Shown here piece by piece: positions 35,770 to 44,713 of a stretch of 64,000 nt of DNA. Both the position numbers and the translations under genes were made by a program. Source of the DNA: Streptomyces sp. HmicA12 (lineage in GTDB: Bacteria; Actinomycetota; Actinomycetes; Streptomycetales; Streptomycetaceae); contig NZ_KB891806.1 in the NCBI RefSeq assembly GCF_000373565.1, positions 145,506-209,505 of the forward strand, written 5' to 3'. How positions within the stretch are numbered: the first letter of the stretch is position 1; every line of letters begins with the position of its first letter. The notes beneath the pieces are model-generated. The model worked only from the letters and a program-made list of their open reading frames with translations. It had not been told where the DNA came from and searched no databases.

Positions 35770-36972
35770 TCACACGCCCAGTGCCGCCAGCCGGCGCTCC
35801 GCGCGCTCGGGGGCGTACAGCTCCTCCACCACCAGGGCTCCCGCTCCGATGAGCGCGGAGCGCTCGCCGAGCCGTGCCGTGACCACGTCCAGGTGTGCGG
35901 TCGAGCGGGGCAGCGCCCGCTGGTAGAGGAGCTCGCGCACGCCCGTGAGGAAGGGAGTTCCGGCCAGATCTCCGGCGATCATGAGGACACCGGGGTTCAG
36001 CAGGGTGACGACGGTGGCGAGGACCTCGCCGACCCCGCGCCCCGCCTCCCGGGCGAGGCGCACCGCCTCGGGGTGCCCGGCGGCGAGCAGCTCGCGCACG
36101 TCCCAGCCGGAGGCCGCGGGCACCCCCGCCTCGGTGAGCCGGCGCGCCAGGGCCCGGCCGCTCGCGACCGCGGCCAGGCAGCCGTACGAGCCGCACCTGC
36201 ACAGCGCGTCCGCGCCCTGCGGGACGCGGATGTGCCCGATGTCGCCCGCGCCGCCGTCGATGCCCCGGAAGATCGCCCCGTCCACGACGACACCCGCGCC
36301 GATCCCGGTGGAGACCTTGACCAGGACGAAGGCGCGGCAGTCGGGGTGACCTGCGCGCTGCTCCCCGTACGCCATGAGGTTCGCGTCGTTGTCCACCAGG
36401 ACGGGGAGGTCGGGTGCGGTCGCCGCGTGCTCGGCGGCGGACCGGGCGAGCCGCCCTCTTATGTCGTAGCCGTCCCAGCCCGGCATGATCGGGGGCTGTA
36501 TGACGCGGCCGCTGTCGGTGTCGACCGGCCCCGGCACGGCGAGCCCGATGCCGCACACCGCGTCGGCGGCCCGGCCCGCCTCCTTGAGCAGGTCGCCGAA
36601 CCAGACGCCCAGTTGGGACAGCACCCTCTCCGGTCCGTCCTCCACGGTGAGGGGGTCGGTGTACTCGGCGAGGACCTCGCCGGACAGGGTCAGGACGGCG
36701 GCGCGGGCGTGCCGGGTGTCGAGGGCGGCGGCGAGCACCACGGCATGGGTGTCGTCGAACTCCAGGTGGATCGAAGGGCGGCCGCCCAGGCGGGAGTTGA
36801 CCGTCTCGGCCGCGCCCTCGCGCAGCCAGCCGGCCCGGAAGAGCCGGTCCAGGCGGTGTCCGACGGTGGCCCGGGAGAGGCCGGTGACCTCCTGGAGCGC
36901 GCCGCGCGTGGTCGCCCGCCCGCTGCGCACCAGGTGCAGCAGATCCCCGGCGTTCGCCTGGTTCCCCGCCAT
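35770..36972 (-). CDS. ROK-family transcriptional regulator (NagC/XylR type)
   Basis: 400 residues. An N-terminal winged HTH (SGRATTRGALQEVTGLSRATVGHRLDRLFRAGWL in pieces, residues 17-50) precedes a ROK sugar-kinase-like domain with DNDANLMAYGE near 193, VSTGIGAGVVVDG and the zinc-binding signature region GHIRVPQGADALCRCGSYGCLAAVASG (C-x-C-x4-C). ROK regulators repress sugar-use genes and release DNA on binding a sugar or sugar phosphate. It is divergent from the two glycoside-hydrolase-like genes at 37.1-40.6 kb, which are its likely targets. GGGGG precedes the ATG. Confidence 0.93.
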   Translation of the reverse strand: MAGNQANAGDLLHLVRSGRATTRGALQEVTGLSRATVGHRLDRLFRAGWLREGAAETVNSRLGGRPSIHLEFDDTHAVVLAAALDTRHARAAVLTLSGEVLAEYTDPLTVEDGPERVLSQLGVWFGDLLKEAGRAADAVCGIGLAVPGPVDTDSGRVIQPPIMPGWDGYDIRGRLARSAAEHAATAPDLPVLVDNDANLMAYGEQRAGHPDCRAFVLVKVSTGIGAGVVVDGAIFRGIDGGAGDIGHIRVPQGADALCRCGSYGCLAAVASGRALARRLTEAGVPAASGWDVRELLAAGHPEAVRLAREAGRGVGEVLATVVTLLNPGVLMIAGDLAGTPFLTGVRELLYQRALPRSTAHLDVVTARLGERSALIGAGALVVEELYAPERAERRLAALGV

Positions 36973-37004
36973 GTCGCCAACCCCCTTGCGTTCATCAACT
37001 GCGC

Positions 37005-37063
37005 GTTACATTCTAGGTTTTGCGTGTTAAGTAGACGTAACTCTATGCTGCCTGCTGCGTAAC
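37005..37063. promoter_or_regulatory. cluster of GTTA/TAAC half-sites between ROK regulator and hydrolase operon
   Basis: GTTAC (37005), GTTA-N8-TAAC (37026-37041) and a further GTAAC (37059-37063) lie in a locally AT-richer stretch, with TGCG preceding several of them. Inverted GTTA/TAAC pairs in a divergent promoter fit a ROK operator (inference). Confidence 0.45.
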
Positions 37064-37123
37064 CGACACCCCGTCAGTACCTCGGCCCGGTGTCCGGCAG
37101 TCCGGCTGTCCACGGGAGAACAT

Positions 37124-38590
37124 GTGGAGCACACGACCGAGCGGTTCGAGTCCGCGGCGGGAACCAGGCTGCGGGAGCGGGGGCCGGGACCCGAGCCGCT
37201 GTGGGACCGCGCCGCGCACGTCCTCGACGCCAACTGGACGGGAGTCTCGACCGTCCCCTCGCGCACGCTGTACCCGCACCAGTGGTCGTGGGACTCGGCG
37301 TTCATCGCGATCGGGCTGCGTCATGTCTCCCCCTTACGCGCCCAGTTGGAGCTGGAGACGCTGCTGAGCGCCCAGTGGGGCGACGGCCGGATCCCGCACA
37401 TCGTGTTCAACCCTGCCGTACCACTGGACGCGTACTTCCCCAGCCCCGACTTCTGGCGCTCCTCCACCGCGGGCCGCGCGTCCGGCGCGCCGTCGGCCGT
37501 GCAGACCTCCGGCATCGTGCAGCCCCCGGTCCACGCGCTCGCCGCCTGGCTGGTGCACCGCGCCGACCCCGCTCTCTCCCGCTCCCGCGGCTTCCTGCCC
37601 CGCGTGTACCCCGCGCTCGCGGCCTGGCACCGCTATCTGCTGCACCGCCGCGATCTGGGCGGCGGCGGGCTCGCCTCGGTCGTCCACCCCTGGGAGCAGG
37701 GGATGGACAACAGCCCTTGCTGGGACACCCCGTTGAGCCGGATCGTCCCGGCCGAGTCGCGTACGTTCCGGCGTGCGGACCTGGAGCACGGCGCGGCGGA
37801 CGACCGCCCCACCGACCTCGACTACGGCCGGTACGTGCGTCTCGCGACGGACTACCGCGACGGTCAATACGCGGACGGAGAGGGGGAGTTCGCGGTCGAG
37901 GACCCGTCCTTCAACGCGCTGCTGGCCGCCTCCGAGCACGCGCTGGCGCGGATCGCCTGCGAGCTGGGGGCGGCGGGCACGGCCCGGCACGCCCGCGCGC
38001 AGCGGCTCACCGCGGCGCTCGTGGCGCGGCTGTGGGACCCGGACACGGAGATGTTCTTCTGCCGGGACGTGCGCGGCGGCGGGCTGATCAGGGAGTACGG
38101 CGTCTCGGGCCTGGTGCCGCTGATCCTGCCCGCGCTGCCGCGCGAGGTGGTCCGCGCGCTGGTGCGCACCGCGGCGGGCCCGCACTTCGGCGTCGGCGAG
38201 CGGGTGCGGCTCGCGCCGAGCTACGACCTCCTCGGACCGGCCTTCGACGCGCACCGGTACTGGCGCGGTCCTGCCTGGTTCAACACCAACTGGCTTCTGG
38301 AGCACGGCCTTCGGCTGCACGGGGAGCACGCGCGGGCGGCGCGTCTGCGGACCGCGATGCTGGACGTGGCCGGGGCCTCGGACTTCGCCGAGTACGTCGA
38401 TCCGTACACGGGGGCGGGCTGCGGCGCCCGCGGCTTCGGCTGGACGGCCGCGCTGACGCTGGACCTGCTGAGCCCCGCCTCGGTGTCGAACGCCGAACAA
38501 CACCGGCGGGCGGAGCCGGCACACGTGCAGGACACCGCCGGGCAGGCGGGAACGCGGGGACAGGGCCCGAGGGAAGGAACCTCTCGATGA
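37124..38590 (+). CDS. MGH1/GH63-like glycoside hydrolase
   Basis: 488 residues, an (alpha/alpha)6-barrel of the glucosylglycerate/mannosylglycerate hydrolase-like group. Motifs: LYPHQWSWDSAFIAIGLRHV (about 48-67), GDGRIPHIVFNP, VHPWEQGMDNSPCWD (about 187-201, with likely acid residues) and YWRGPAWFNTNWLLEHGL near 375. It should hydrolyse an alpha-glucoside or alpha-mannoside in the cytoplasm, since no signal peptide is present; the substrate is not certain. GTG 37124 follows GGGAGA. Its stop overlaps the next gene (ATGA), forming a two-gene operon divergent from the ROK regulator. Confidence 0.85.
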   Translation: MEHTTERFESAAGTRLRERGPGPEPLWDRAAHVLDANWTGVSTVPSRTLYPHQWSWDSAFIAIGLRHVSPLRAQLELETLLSAQWGDGRIPHIVFNPAVPLDAYFPSPDFWRSSTAGRASGAPSAVQTSGIVQPPVHALAAWLVHRADPALSRSRGFLPRVYPALAAWHRYLLHRRDLGGGGLASVVHPWEQGMDNSPCWDTPLSRIVPAESRTFRRADLEHGAADDRPTDLDYGRYVRLATDYRDGQYADGEGEFAVEDPSFNALLAASEHALARIACELGAAGTARHARAQRLTAALVARLWDPDTEMFFCRDVRGGGLIREYGVSGLVPLILPALPREVVRALVRTAAGPHFGVGERVRLAPSYDLLGPAFDAHRYWRGPAWFNTNWLLEHGLRLHGEHARAARLRTAMLDVAGASDFAEYVDPYTGAGCGARGFGWTAALTLDLLSPASVSNAEQHRRAEPAHVQDTAGQAGTRGQGPREGTSR

Positions 38591-40569
38591 CGGAGACACA
38601 CCGCTACGGACATGGGCAGGGACAGGGCCTCGCACCCCAACTCCTGGTGTGCGGAGGGACGTTCGCGTCGCTCGACGCGGGCGGCGGGCTGAGCGCGGTG
38701 CGCGGCGGCTCGGCCATGTCGGGACCGGACGGCCTGTTCGTGCGGGACGCCCGGCACCTGTGCCGCTGGCAGCTCACGGTCGACGGCGCGGCGCCCGAGG
38801 TGCTCACGCCCCTGTCGTACGAGGACGGGGGCGTGGCCCGCTGTGTGCTCGTGCCGCGCGGCGGACGCCAGGAGCCGCCCGCGTACACGCTCTTCCGCGA
38901 ACAGGCCGTCGGGGAGGGGTCGTTGGTGGAGCTGCTGCGCATCGTGTCGAACCGTCCGGTGCCGTCGACGGTCCGGCTCGCGCTGACCGTCGACGCCGAC
39001 TTCACCGACCAGTTCGAGCTGCGCTCCGACCACCGCACGTACGCCAAGACGGGCGTGGTGCGCACCCGTGAAGTCCTCGACGACGGCGTCGAGTTCACCT
39101 ACCGGCGGGGCGACTGGCGCTCGTCGACGACCGTGACGAGCGAGCCCGCGCCGGAGGCCGTGGAGGAGACCGGTACGGGCGCGCGCCGCCTGGTGTGGAC
39201 GCTGGAGCTCGACGCCCAGGGCAGCGCGGAGCTCACGCTGCGGGTGGCGGCGCGACCGCACGGCGTGGCGGCGGTACGGGTGCCCGCGACGCCGGCCGCG
39301 GCGGCCGCCGAACTCACCGCCTCGGTCGACGAGTTCGGCTCCGGGGTGACCCTGCCCGGTGCCTGGCCCGAGCTGGCGGCGGCCTGCGCGCGGGGCCTCG
39401 CCGATCTGGCGGTGCTGCGGGTGCCGGCGGCGGGCCCGGACGGCGAGCGGCATCTGGTACCGGCGGCGGGCGTCCCCTGGTTCCTCACCCTGCTCGGCCG
39501 GGACGCCCTGCTGACGTCCCTGTTCGCGCTCCCCTACCGGCCCGAACTGGCCGCCGCCACGCTGCCCGTGCTCGCCGCGACCCAGGCCACCGAGCTGGTC
39601 GAGGGGGCCGTCGCGCAGCCCGGCAAGATCGTGCACGAGGTGCGGCACGGGGAGCTGGCGCACTTCGGGCAGGTGCCGTACGGGCGCTACTACGGCTCGG
39701 TCGACGCGACGCCTCTCTTCCTGGTGCTGCTCGGGGCGTACACGGAGCGCACCGGGGACGCCGGGCTCGCCCGGCGCCTGGAGTCGCACGCGCGGGCCGC
39801 GGTGGGCTGGATGCTGGACCACGGCGGACTGACGTCGCGCGGGTATCTCGTATACCGCGCCGACCAGGGCGGCCTCGCCAACCAGAACTGGAAGGACTCC
39901 CCCGGCGCGATCTGTTCCGCCGACGGCAGCCGGGCGACCGGGCCCGTGATGGCGGCGGGCGCGCAGGGGTACGCGTACGACGCGCTGCGCCGCACCGCCG
40001 TGCTGGCCAGGACGGTCTGGGACGACGTGGTGTACGCGGAACTGCTGGAGCAGGCGGCGGCGGATCTCCGCGACCGGTTCCTGCGGGACTTCTGGATGGA
40101 GGAGAAGGGCTTCCCGGCGCTGGCCCTCGACGGCGACGGGCACCAGGTCGACGCGCTGGCGTCCGACGCGGGGCATCTGCTGTGGTCGGGGCTGCTCGAC
40201 AAGGAGTACGGCGAGGCGGTCGGGCGGCGCCTGCTCGAACCGGACTTCTTCTCCGGGTGGGGCGTGCGCACGGTGGCCTCCGGCCAGGCCGCGTACCACC
40301 CGCTGTCGTACCACCGCGGCTCGGTGTGGCCGCACGACAACGCGCTGATCGCGCTGGGGCTCGCGCGGTACGGGCTGCACGACGAGGCGCGGGTCGTGGC
40401 GGGCGGCCTGGTCGCGGCGTCGGTCGCCTGCGGTGGGCGGCTGCCGGAGGTGGTCGCCGGGTACGAGCGGGAGGCGTACCCGGCGCCGGTTCCCTACCCG
40501 TACGCGTGCGCGCGCGAGTCCCGGTCGGCCGCGGCGCCGTTGGCGTTGCTGAGCGCGGTGGGGGGATAG
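38587..40569 (+). CDS. glycogen-debranching-like glycosyl hydrolase (amylo-alpha-1,6-glucosidase type)
   Basis: 660 residues. An N-terminal glycogen-debranching beta domain (SAMSGPDGLFVRDARHLCRW, about 40-59) is followed by an (alpha/alpha)6-barrel with GVPWFLTLLGRDALLTSLFAL in pieces near 300, PGKIVHEVRHGE, YYGSVDATPLFL, NQNWKDSPGAI and YHRGSVWPHDNALIALGL. These are the family catalytic regions with several Asp and Glu candidates. No signal peptide is seen. The ATG overlaps the stop of the preceding hydrolase. Together they probably degrade a branched or compatible-solute-type glucoside under ROK control. The longer frame upstream overlaps the first gene and is a shadow. Confidence 0.88.
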   Translation: MTETHRYGHGQGQGLAPQLLVCGGTFASLDAGGGLSAVRGGSAMSGPDGLFVRDARHLCRWQLTVDGAAPEVLTPLSYEDGGVARCVLVPRGGRQEPPAYTLFREQAVGEGSLVELLRIVSNRPVPSTVRLALTVDADFTDQFELRSDHRTYAKTGVVRTREVLDDGVEFTYRRGDWRSSTTVTSEPAPEAVEETGTGARRLVWTLELDAQGSAELTLRVAARPHGVAAVRVPATPAAAAAELTASVDEFGSGVTLPGAWPELAAACARGLADLAVLRVPAAGPDGERHLVPAAGVPWFLTLLGRDALLTSLFALPYRPELAAATLPVLAATQATELVEGAVAQPGKIVHEVRHGELAHFGQVPYGRYYGSVDATPLFLVLLGAYTERTGDAGLARRLESHARAAVGWMLDHGGLTSRGYLVYRADQGGLANQNWKDSPGAICSADGSRATGPVMAAGAQGYAYDALRRTAVLARTVWDDVVYAELLEQAAADLRDRFLRDFWMEEKGFPALALDGDGHQVDALASDAGHLLWSGLLDKEYGEAVGRRLLEPDFFSGWGVRTVASGQAAYHPLSYHRGSVWPHDNALIALGLARYGLHDEARVVAGGLVAASVACGGRLPEVVAGYEREAYPAPVPYPYACARESRSAAAPLALLSAVGG

Positions 40570-40591
40570 GTCGCGTTGCCGGGTGCGGGCC

Positions 40592-40940
40592 CGGTGGGGC
40601 TTCTCGCGCAGTTCCCCGCGCCCCTGAGCGTGCCCGTCTGTCGAGTGCGCTCTCGTCCCCGGCCGCGACCCGGTGGGGCTTCTCGCGCAGTTCCCCGCGC
40701 CCCTGTTCGCCTTCGCGTCTGCCGGGTTCCCTTGTCGCGCGGCTTGAAGGTCGTGGGTGGTTGCTCGCGCAGTTCCCCGCGCCCCTGGAAGCGAGCTCCG
40801 CTCGCCCCAGGGGAAGCTGCGCGCAGCGCATGCTTCAGGGGCGCGGGGAACTGCGCGAGAAGCCCCACCGGCCGTCAGGTGGAAACGAGGCGCCCATGGG
40901 GCAGACGCCGGTCTTTCAGGGGCGCGGGGAACTGCGCGAC
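40592..40940. repeat. cluster of five dispersed-repeat copies between convergent genes
   Basis: This fills most of a 380-bp gene-free gap. Forward copies of CGCGCAGTTCCCCGCGCCCC start at 40605, 40684 and 40766; reverse copies are at 40838-40857 and 40919-40938. The first two forward copies are preceded by CCGGTGGGGCTTCT, whose complement follows the first reverse copy, so several long hairpins are possible. 40766-40873 is nearly identical to 15315-15420. No gene is seen. Confidence 0.85.
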
Positions 40941-40949
40941 CTGGGCCCG

Positions 40950-42083
40950 TCAGCCTCCGGACGTGTCCGACTCCGCGTCCTCGGAGAGGCCCGCGCAGTC
41001 GTACGGGTCCTTGAGCCAGCCGTCCGGGAGGACGACACGGTTGTTGCCGGAGGTACGGCCCCGGGGCCCGTCGGCCCCGGACGGCCAGTCCTGGTCGAGG
41101 TCCAACTCGTCGAGCCCGGCACGGAGTTCCGCCAGGGACGACGTGATCGCCAGACGCTTGCGCATCTCGGAGCCGACCGAGAACCCCTTCAGGTACCAGG
41201 CGACGTGCTTGCGGAAGTCGATGACACCCCGCGCCTCGTCGCCGATCCATTCACCGAGCAGCGTGGCGTGCCGCACCATCGCGTCGGCCACCACCCGCAG
41301 GGTCGGGCGGACCCGCTCGTCACGGCCCTCGAACGCCGCGACCAGGTCCGCGAACAGCCAGGGACGGCCCAGGCACCCACGCCCGACCACGACCCCGTCG
41401 CACCCGGTCTCGCGGACCATGCGCAGCGCGTCGTCCGCCGACCAGATGTCGCCGTTGCCGAGCACCGGGATCTCCGGGACGTGCTCCTTGAGCCGCGCGA
41501 TGGCGTCCCAGTCGGCCGTGCCGCCGTAGTGCTGCGCCGCCGTGCGCCCGTGCAGGGCGATCGCCGTGACGCCCTCCTCGACCGCGATCCGCCCGGCGTC
41601 CAGGAACGTGATGTGGTCGTCGTCGATGCCCTTGCGCATCTTCATGGTGACCGGGAGGTCGCCCGCGCCGGAGACGGCCTCCTTCAGGATCGCGCGCAGC
41701 AGGTTCCGCTTGTACGGGAGCGCGGAGCCGCCGCCCTTGCGCGTCACCTTCGGGACCGGGCAGCCGAAGTTCAGGTCGATGTGGTCGGCGAGGTCCTCCT
41801 CCGCGATCATGCGGACGGCCTTGCCGACGGTGGCCGGGTCGACGCCGTACAGCTGGATCGAGCGAGGCTTCTCGGTCTCGTCGAAGTGGATCAGCTGCAT
41901 GGTCTTCTCGTTGCGCTCGACCAGCGCGCGGGTCGTGATCATCTCGCTGACGAAGAGACCCTTGCCGCCCGAGAACTCCCGGCACAGGGTCCGGAACGGC
42001 GCGTTCGTGATGCCCGCCATGGGTGCGAGGACCACGGGCGGCTGCACGGTGTGCGGGCCTACTTGGAGCGGCTGCTGGGACAT
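40950..42083 (-). CDS. dusB: tRNA-dihydrouridine synthase
   Basis: 377 residues. This FMN enzyme reduces uridine to dihydrouridine in tRNA. Motifs: VLAPMAGITNAPFRTLCRE (about 18-36, FMN-binding barrel start), LNFGCPVPKVTRKGGGSAL with the catalytic cysteine, ALHGRTAAQHYGG, and GNGDIWSADDA with GVVVGRGCLGRPWLF (phosphate binding). The longer frame starts at 42125, but ATG 42083 gives MSQQPLQVGP and has GGAGA about nine bases upstream. It converges on the hydrolase operon across the repeat cluster. Confidence 0.95.
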   Translation of the reverse strand: MSQQPLQVGPHTVQPPVVLAPMAGITNAPFRTLCREFSGGKGLFVSEMITTRALVERNEKTMQLIHFDETEKPRSIQLYGVDPATVGKAVRMIAEEDLADHIDLNFGCPVPKVTRKGGGSALPYKRNLLRAILKEAVSGAGDLPVTMKMRKGIDDDHITFLDAGRIAVEEGVTAIALHGRTAAQHYGGTADWDAIARLKEHVPEIPVLGNGDIWSADDALRMVRETGCDGVVVGRGCLGRPWLFADLVAAFEGRDERVRPTLRVVADAMVRHATLLGEWIGDEARGVIDFRKHVAWYLKGFSVGSEMRKRLAITSSLAELRAGLDELDLDQDWPSGADGPRGRTSGNNRVVLPDGWLKDPYDCAGLSEDAESDTSGG

Positions 42084-42191
42084 CGGGGCGAGTCTCCGGG
42101 AACGTACGAACAGGGCGGCTGCCACGGCGTCCGGTGCGTCGTCCGCCGACGCGGCAAGGATCCATTGTCCCCCACCCGGCCCATGCCCCGC

Positions 42192-43076
42192 TCACCCCGT
42201 CCGGGCGGCCAGCTTCTCCAGGCGTTCGTCGGTCTCGTCGTCGGCGGGCAGGTACGCGACCACGCGGTGCCCGTCGCCGTCCGGGGCCAGCCACATGTGG
42301 CGGTGCTCCAGGCGCAGCAGGCCGATGTCCGGTTCCGGGTGCAGGTACCGCTTGACGTGCGAGACCATCGGCGCCACGTCGCGCCGCTCCCACAGCTCGC
42401 GGAACTCCGGCGAGACCGCGAGCAGCTCGTCCACCGGCGCCTTCCAGGCGGGTTCGGCGACGTGCTCGGCCATCGCCTTGCGGTACTTGGCGACGAGGTC
42501 GACCACCATCGTCTCGCGGTCGAGGAACCGGGTGCGCCAGCGGTCGTTCATGAACAGCAGCCACAGGGCGCTGCGGTGCTCGGGGTCGAGTTCGGCGGGG
42601 TCGCCGAAGACGTGGGCGTAGGCGCGGTTGTACGCGAGGATCTCGTAGCGGGCGTTCTTCAGCGCGGCCGGGTACGGCTCCAGGCGCTTCAGCAGGCGCT
42701 GGATCGTGGGCGTGACGACCGGGCACTCGGTGGCGGCGCGCGGGTCGGTGGTCCCGGCGAGCGCGAAGGCGTGGGCCCGCTCGGCGGGGTCCATGAGCAG
42801 GGCGCGGGCGATGGCGTCGAGGACTGCGGCCGAGACGTTGATGGCGCGGCCCTGTTCCAGCCACGTGTACCAGGTGACCCCCACCGCGGCGAGGTGCGCG
42901 ACCTCCTCGCGGCGCAGGCCCGGGGTGCGGCGGCGGGCGGTGCCGGGCAGGCCGACCCGGTCCGGGGTGATGCGTTCGCGGCGGCTGCGCAGGAAGGCGG
43001 CCAGTTCGGCGCGGCGGACGTCGTCGGCCGCGCGGACGTCACCGGCGGACCGGTCTGCGGGGGCGATGGTCGTCAT
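42192..43076 (-). CDS. HTH regulator with MmyB-like ligand-binding domain, copy 1
   Basis: 294 residues. An XRE-type HTH (FLRSRRERITP, then TPGLRREEVAHLAAVGVTWYTWLEQGR, residues 27-80) precedes a C-terminal PAS-like MmyB domain (NARYEILAYNRAYAHVFGDP to the end) thought to bind lipophilic ligands. It is divergent from an MFS efflux gene across 112 bp with strong inverted repeats, so it likely regulates itself and that transporter. A 294-residue paralogue with the same arrangement follows at 44714-45598. The longer frame upstream of ATG 43076 overlaps the operator and is rejected. Confidence 0.9.
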   Translation of the reverse strand: MTTIAPADRSAGDVRAADDVRRAELAAFLRSRRERITPDRVGLPGTARRRTPGLRREEVAHLAAVGVTWYTWLEQGRAINVSAAVLDAIARALLMDPAERAHAFALAGTTDPRAATECPVVTPTIQRLLKRLEPYPAALKNARYEILAYNRAYAHVFGDPAELDPEHRSALWLLFMNDRWRTRFLDRETMVVDLVAKYRKAMAEHVAEPAWKAPVDELLAVSPEFRELWERRDVAPMVSHVKRYLHPEPDIGLLRLEHRHMWLAPDGDGHRVVAYLPADDETDERLEKLAARTG

Positions 43077-43110
43077 GCCACCAGGATGCTCCGGTCCCCC
43101 GCCCGTCGCC

Positions 43111-43161
43111 ATCCTGTTGCCAGGTACTGCCTGTAACAGGATGAGCAGGCTCTGGTACCAG
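43111..43161. promoter_or_regulatory. operator region of HTH/MFS module 1
   Basis: ATCCTGTT (43111-43118) and AACAGGAT (43135-43142) form an 8-bp inverted repeat with 16-base spacing. The perfect palindrome CTGGTACCAG follows at 43152-43161, with GCTGAGCGG after it. The same elements recur in order in module 2 at 45622-45672. Confidence 0.75.
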
Positions 43162-43188
43162 GCTGAGCGGGCGGCCATCGTCGTAGCC

Positions 43189-44709
43189 ATGACCTCCACC
43201 TCACGTGCCCACCCGGCCCCGGTTCCGGCTACCGTCGAAAACATGCCCGATGCACAGACCCTGACCCACAAGCGGCGCATGCTGATCCTCGCGATCTGCT
43301 GCATGAGCCTGCTGATCGTCAGCCTCGACAACACCGTCCTGAACGTCGCCCTGCCCTCCATGGCGAAGGACTTCGACGCCACGCTCTCGGGCATGCAGTG
43401 GACGATCGACGCCTACACCCTGGTCCTCGCCTCGCTGCTGATGCTGGCCGGGTCGACCGCCGACCGGATCGGGCGCCGCAAAGTGTTCCGGATCGGGCTC
43501 GCCGTCTTCACGGCCGCGTCCGTGGCCTGCTCCCTCGCACCGACTCTGGAGTCCCTCGTCGCGTTCCGCATGGTGCAGGCGGTCGGCGGCTCGATGCTGA
43601 ACCCGGTCGCGATGTCGATCATCACGAACACCTTCACCGACCCGCGCGAGCGGGCCCGCGCCATCGGTGTGTGGGGCGGTGTCGTCGGCATCTCGATGGC
43701 CGCGGGCCCGATCGTGGGCGGCCTGCTCGTGGACTCGATCGGCTGGCGCTCGATCTTCTGGGTCAACCTGCCGGTCGGCGTCGCGGCCCTCCTGCTGACC
43801 ATGCGCTACGTCCCCGAGTCCCGCGCCCCCAAGGCGCGCCGCCCCGACCCGGTCGGCCAGGTCCTCGTCATCGCGCTGCTCGGCTCACTGACGTACGCGA
43901 TCATCGAGGCGCCGTCGGCGGGCTGGACCTCGGTGCGGATCGTCGTCTGCACGGTGATCGCGGTGGCCGCGCTCCTCGGCATCCTGCTGTACGAACCGCG
44001 CCGCACGGACCCCCTGATCGACCTGCGGTTCTTCCGCTCGGCGCCGTTCAGCGGGGCCGCGGTGATCGCGATCTGCGGCTTCGCCGCGCTCGGCGGCTTC
44101 CTGTTCCTGTCGACGCTGTACCTCCAGGACGTACGGGGCCTGGACGCGCTGCACGCCGGTCTGTGGATGCTGCCGATGGCGGCGATGGCCCTGGTCTGCG
44201 CGCCGCTCTCGGGCCGCCTGGTCGGCAGTCGCGGCCCGCGCCTGCCGCTGCTGGTCGCTGGCGCCACGATGACGGTGAGCGGCGTGATGTTCGCGGCCTT
44301 CGACGCAGAGACGTCGAACTGGTCGCTGGTCCTCGCCTACGTGCTGTTCGGCATCGGCTTCGGCTTCGTGAACGCGCCGATCACCAACACCGCGGTCTCC
44401 GGGATGCCGCGCGCCCAGGCCGGGGTGGCCGCGGCCGTGGCCTCCACCAGCCGGCAGATCGGCCAGACCCTCGGCGTCGCCGTGATCGGCGCGGTGCTCG
44501 CCTCGGGCGTCGCCTCGTCCTCGTACGCGGAGACCTTCGTCGCGGCCAGCCGGTCCTGCTGGTGGATCATCGCCGGGTGCGGCCTCGCGGTGCTGGTGCT
44601 CGGCGCGGTGACCAGCGGGGCGTGGGCGCGCGGTACGGCGCGGCGCACGGCGGAACGGCTGGAGGAGCCGCAGGACGCGGCGCTGACGGAGTCGTCGGCC
44701 GGGGCGTGA
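43189..44709 (+). CDS. MFS multidrug efflux transporter (DHA2, EmrB/QacA type), copy 1
   Basis: 506 residues, about 14 transmembrane helices. Motif D1-like SLDNTVLNVALPSMAKDF near residue 50, motif A-like GSTADRIGRRKVFRIG near 92, and motif C-like GVVGISMAAGPIVGGLLVD near 165. It probably exports a toxic compound by proton antiport. It is divergent from the MmyB-type regulator, whose operator lies between them. ATG 43189 is used; ATG 43243 is an internal alternative giving MPDAQTLTHKRR. Confidence 0.9.
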   Translation: MTSTSRAHPAPVPATVENMPDAQTLTHKRRMLILAICCMSLLIVSLDNTVLNVALPSMAKDFDATLSGMQWTIDAYTLVLASLLMLAGSTADRIGRRKVFRIGLAVFTAASVACSLAPTLESLVAFRMVQAVGGSMLNPVAMSIITNTFTDPRERARAIGVWGGVVGISMAAGPIVGGLLVDSIGWRSIFWVNLPVGVAALLLTMRYVPESRAPKARRPDPVGQVLVIALLGSLTYAIIEAPSAGWTSVRIVVCTVIAVAALLGILLYEPRRTDPLIDLRFFRSAPFSGAAVIAICGFAALGGFLFLSTLYLQDVRGLDALHAGLWMLPMAAMALVCAPLSGRLVGSRGPRLPLLVAGATMTVSGVMFAAFDAETSNWSLVLAYVLFGIGFGFVNAPITNTAVSGMPRAQAGVAAAVASTSRQIGQTLGVAVIGAVLASGVASSSYAETFVAASRSCWWIIAGCGLAVLVLGAVTSGAWARGTARRTAERLEEPQDAALTESSAGA

Positions 44710-44713
44710 ACGG

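Noticed and set aside
35588..36556. Minus-strand ORF extending through the ppdK/ROK gap
   Set aside because: It overlaps the ROK gene in another frame; only the part beyond 35770 is free, and that part shows no coding character.
40592..40940. Repeat cluster considered as an insertion sequence
   Set aside because: There is no transposase ORF, no target-site duplication that I could see, and the same repeat occurs singly elsewhere.
38221..41250. Minus-strand ORF of 1009 codons opposite the debranching-like gene
   Set aside because: It runs through the dispersed repeat cluster and two genes on the other strand; the composition is that of an antisense shadow.
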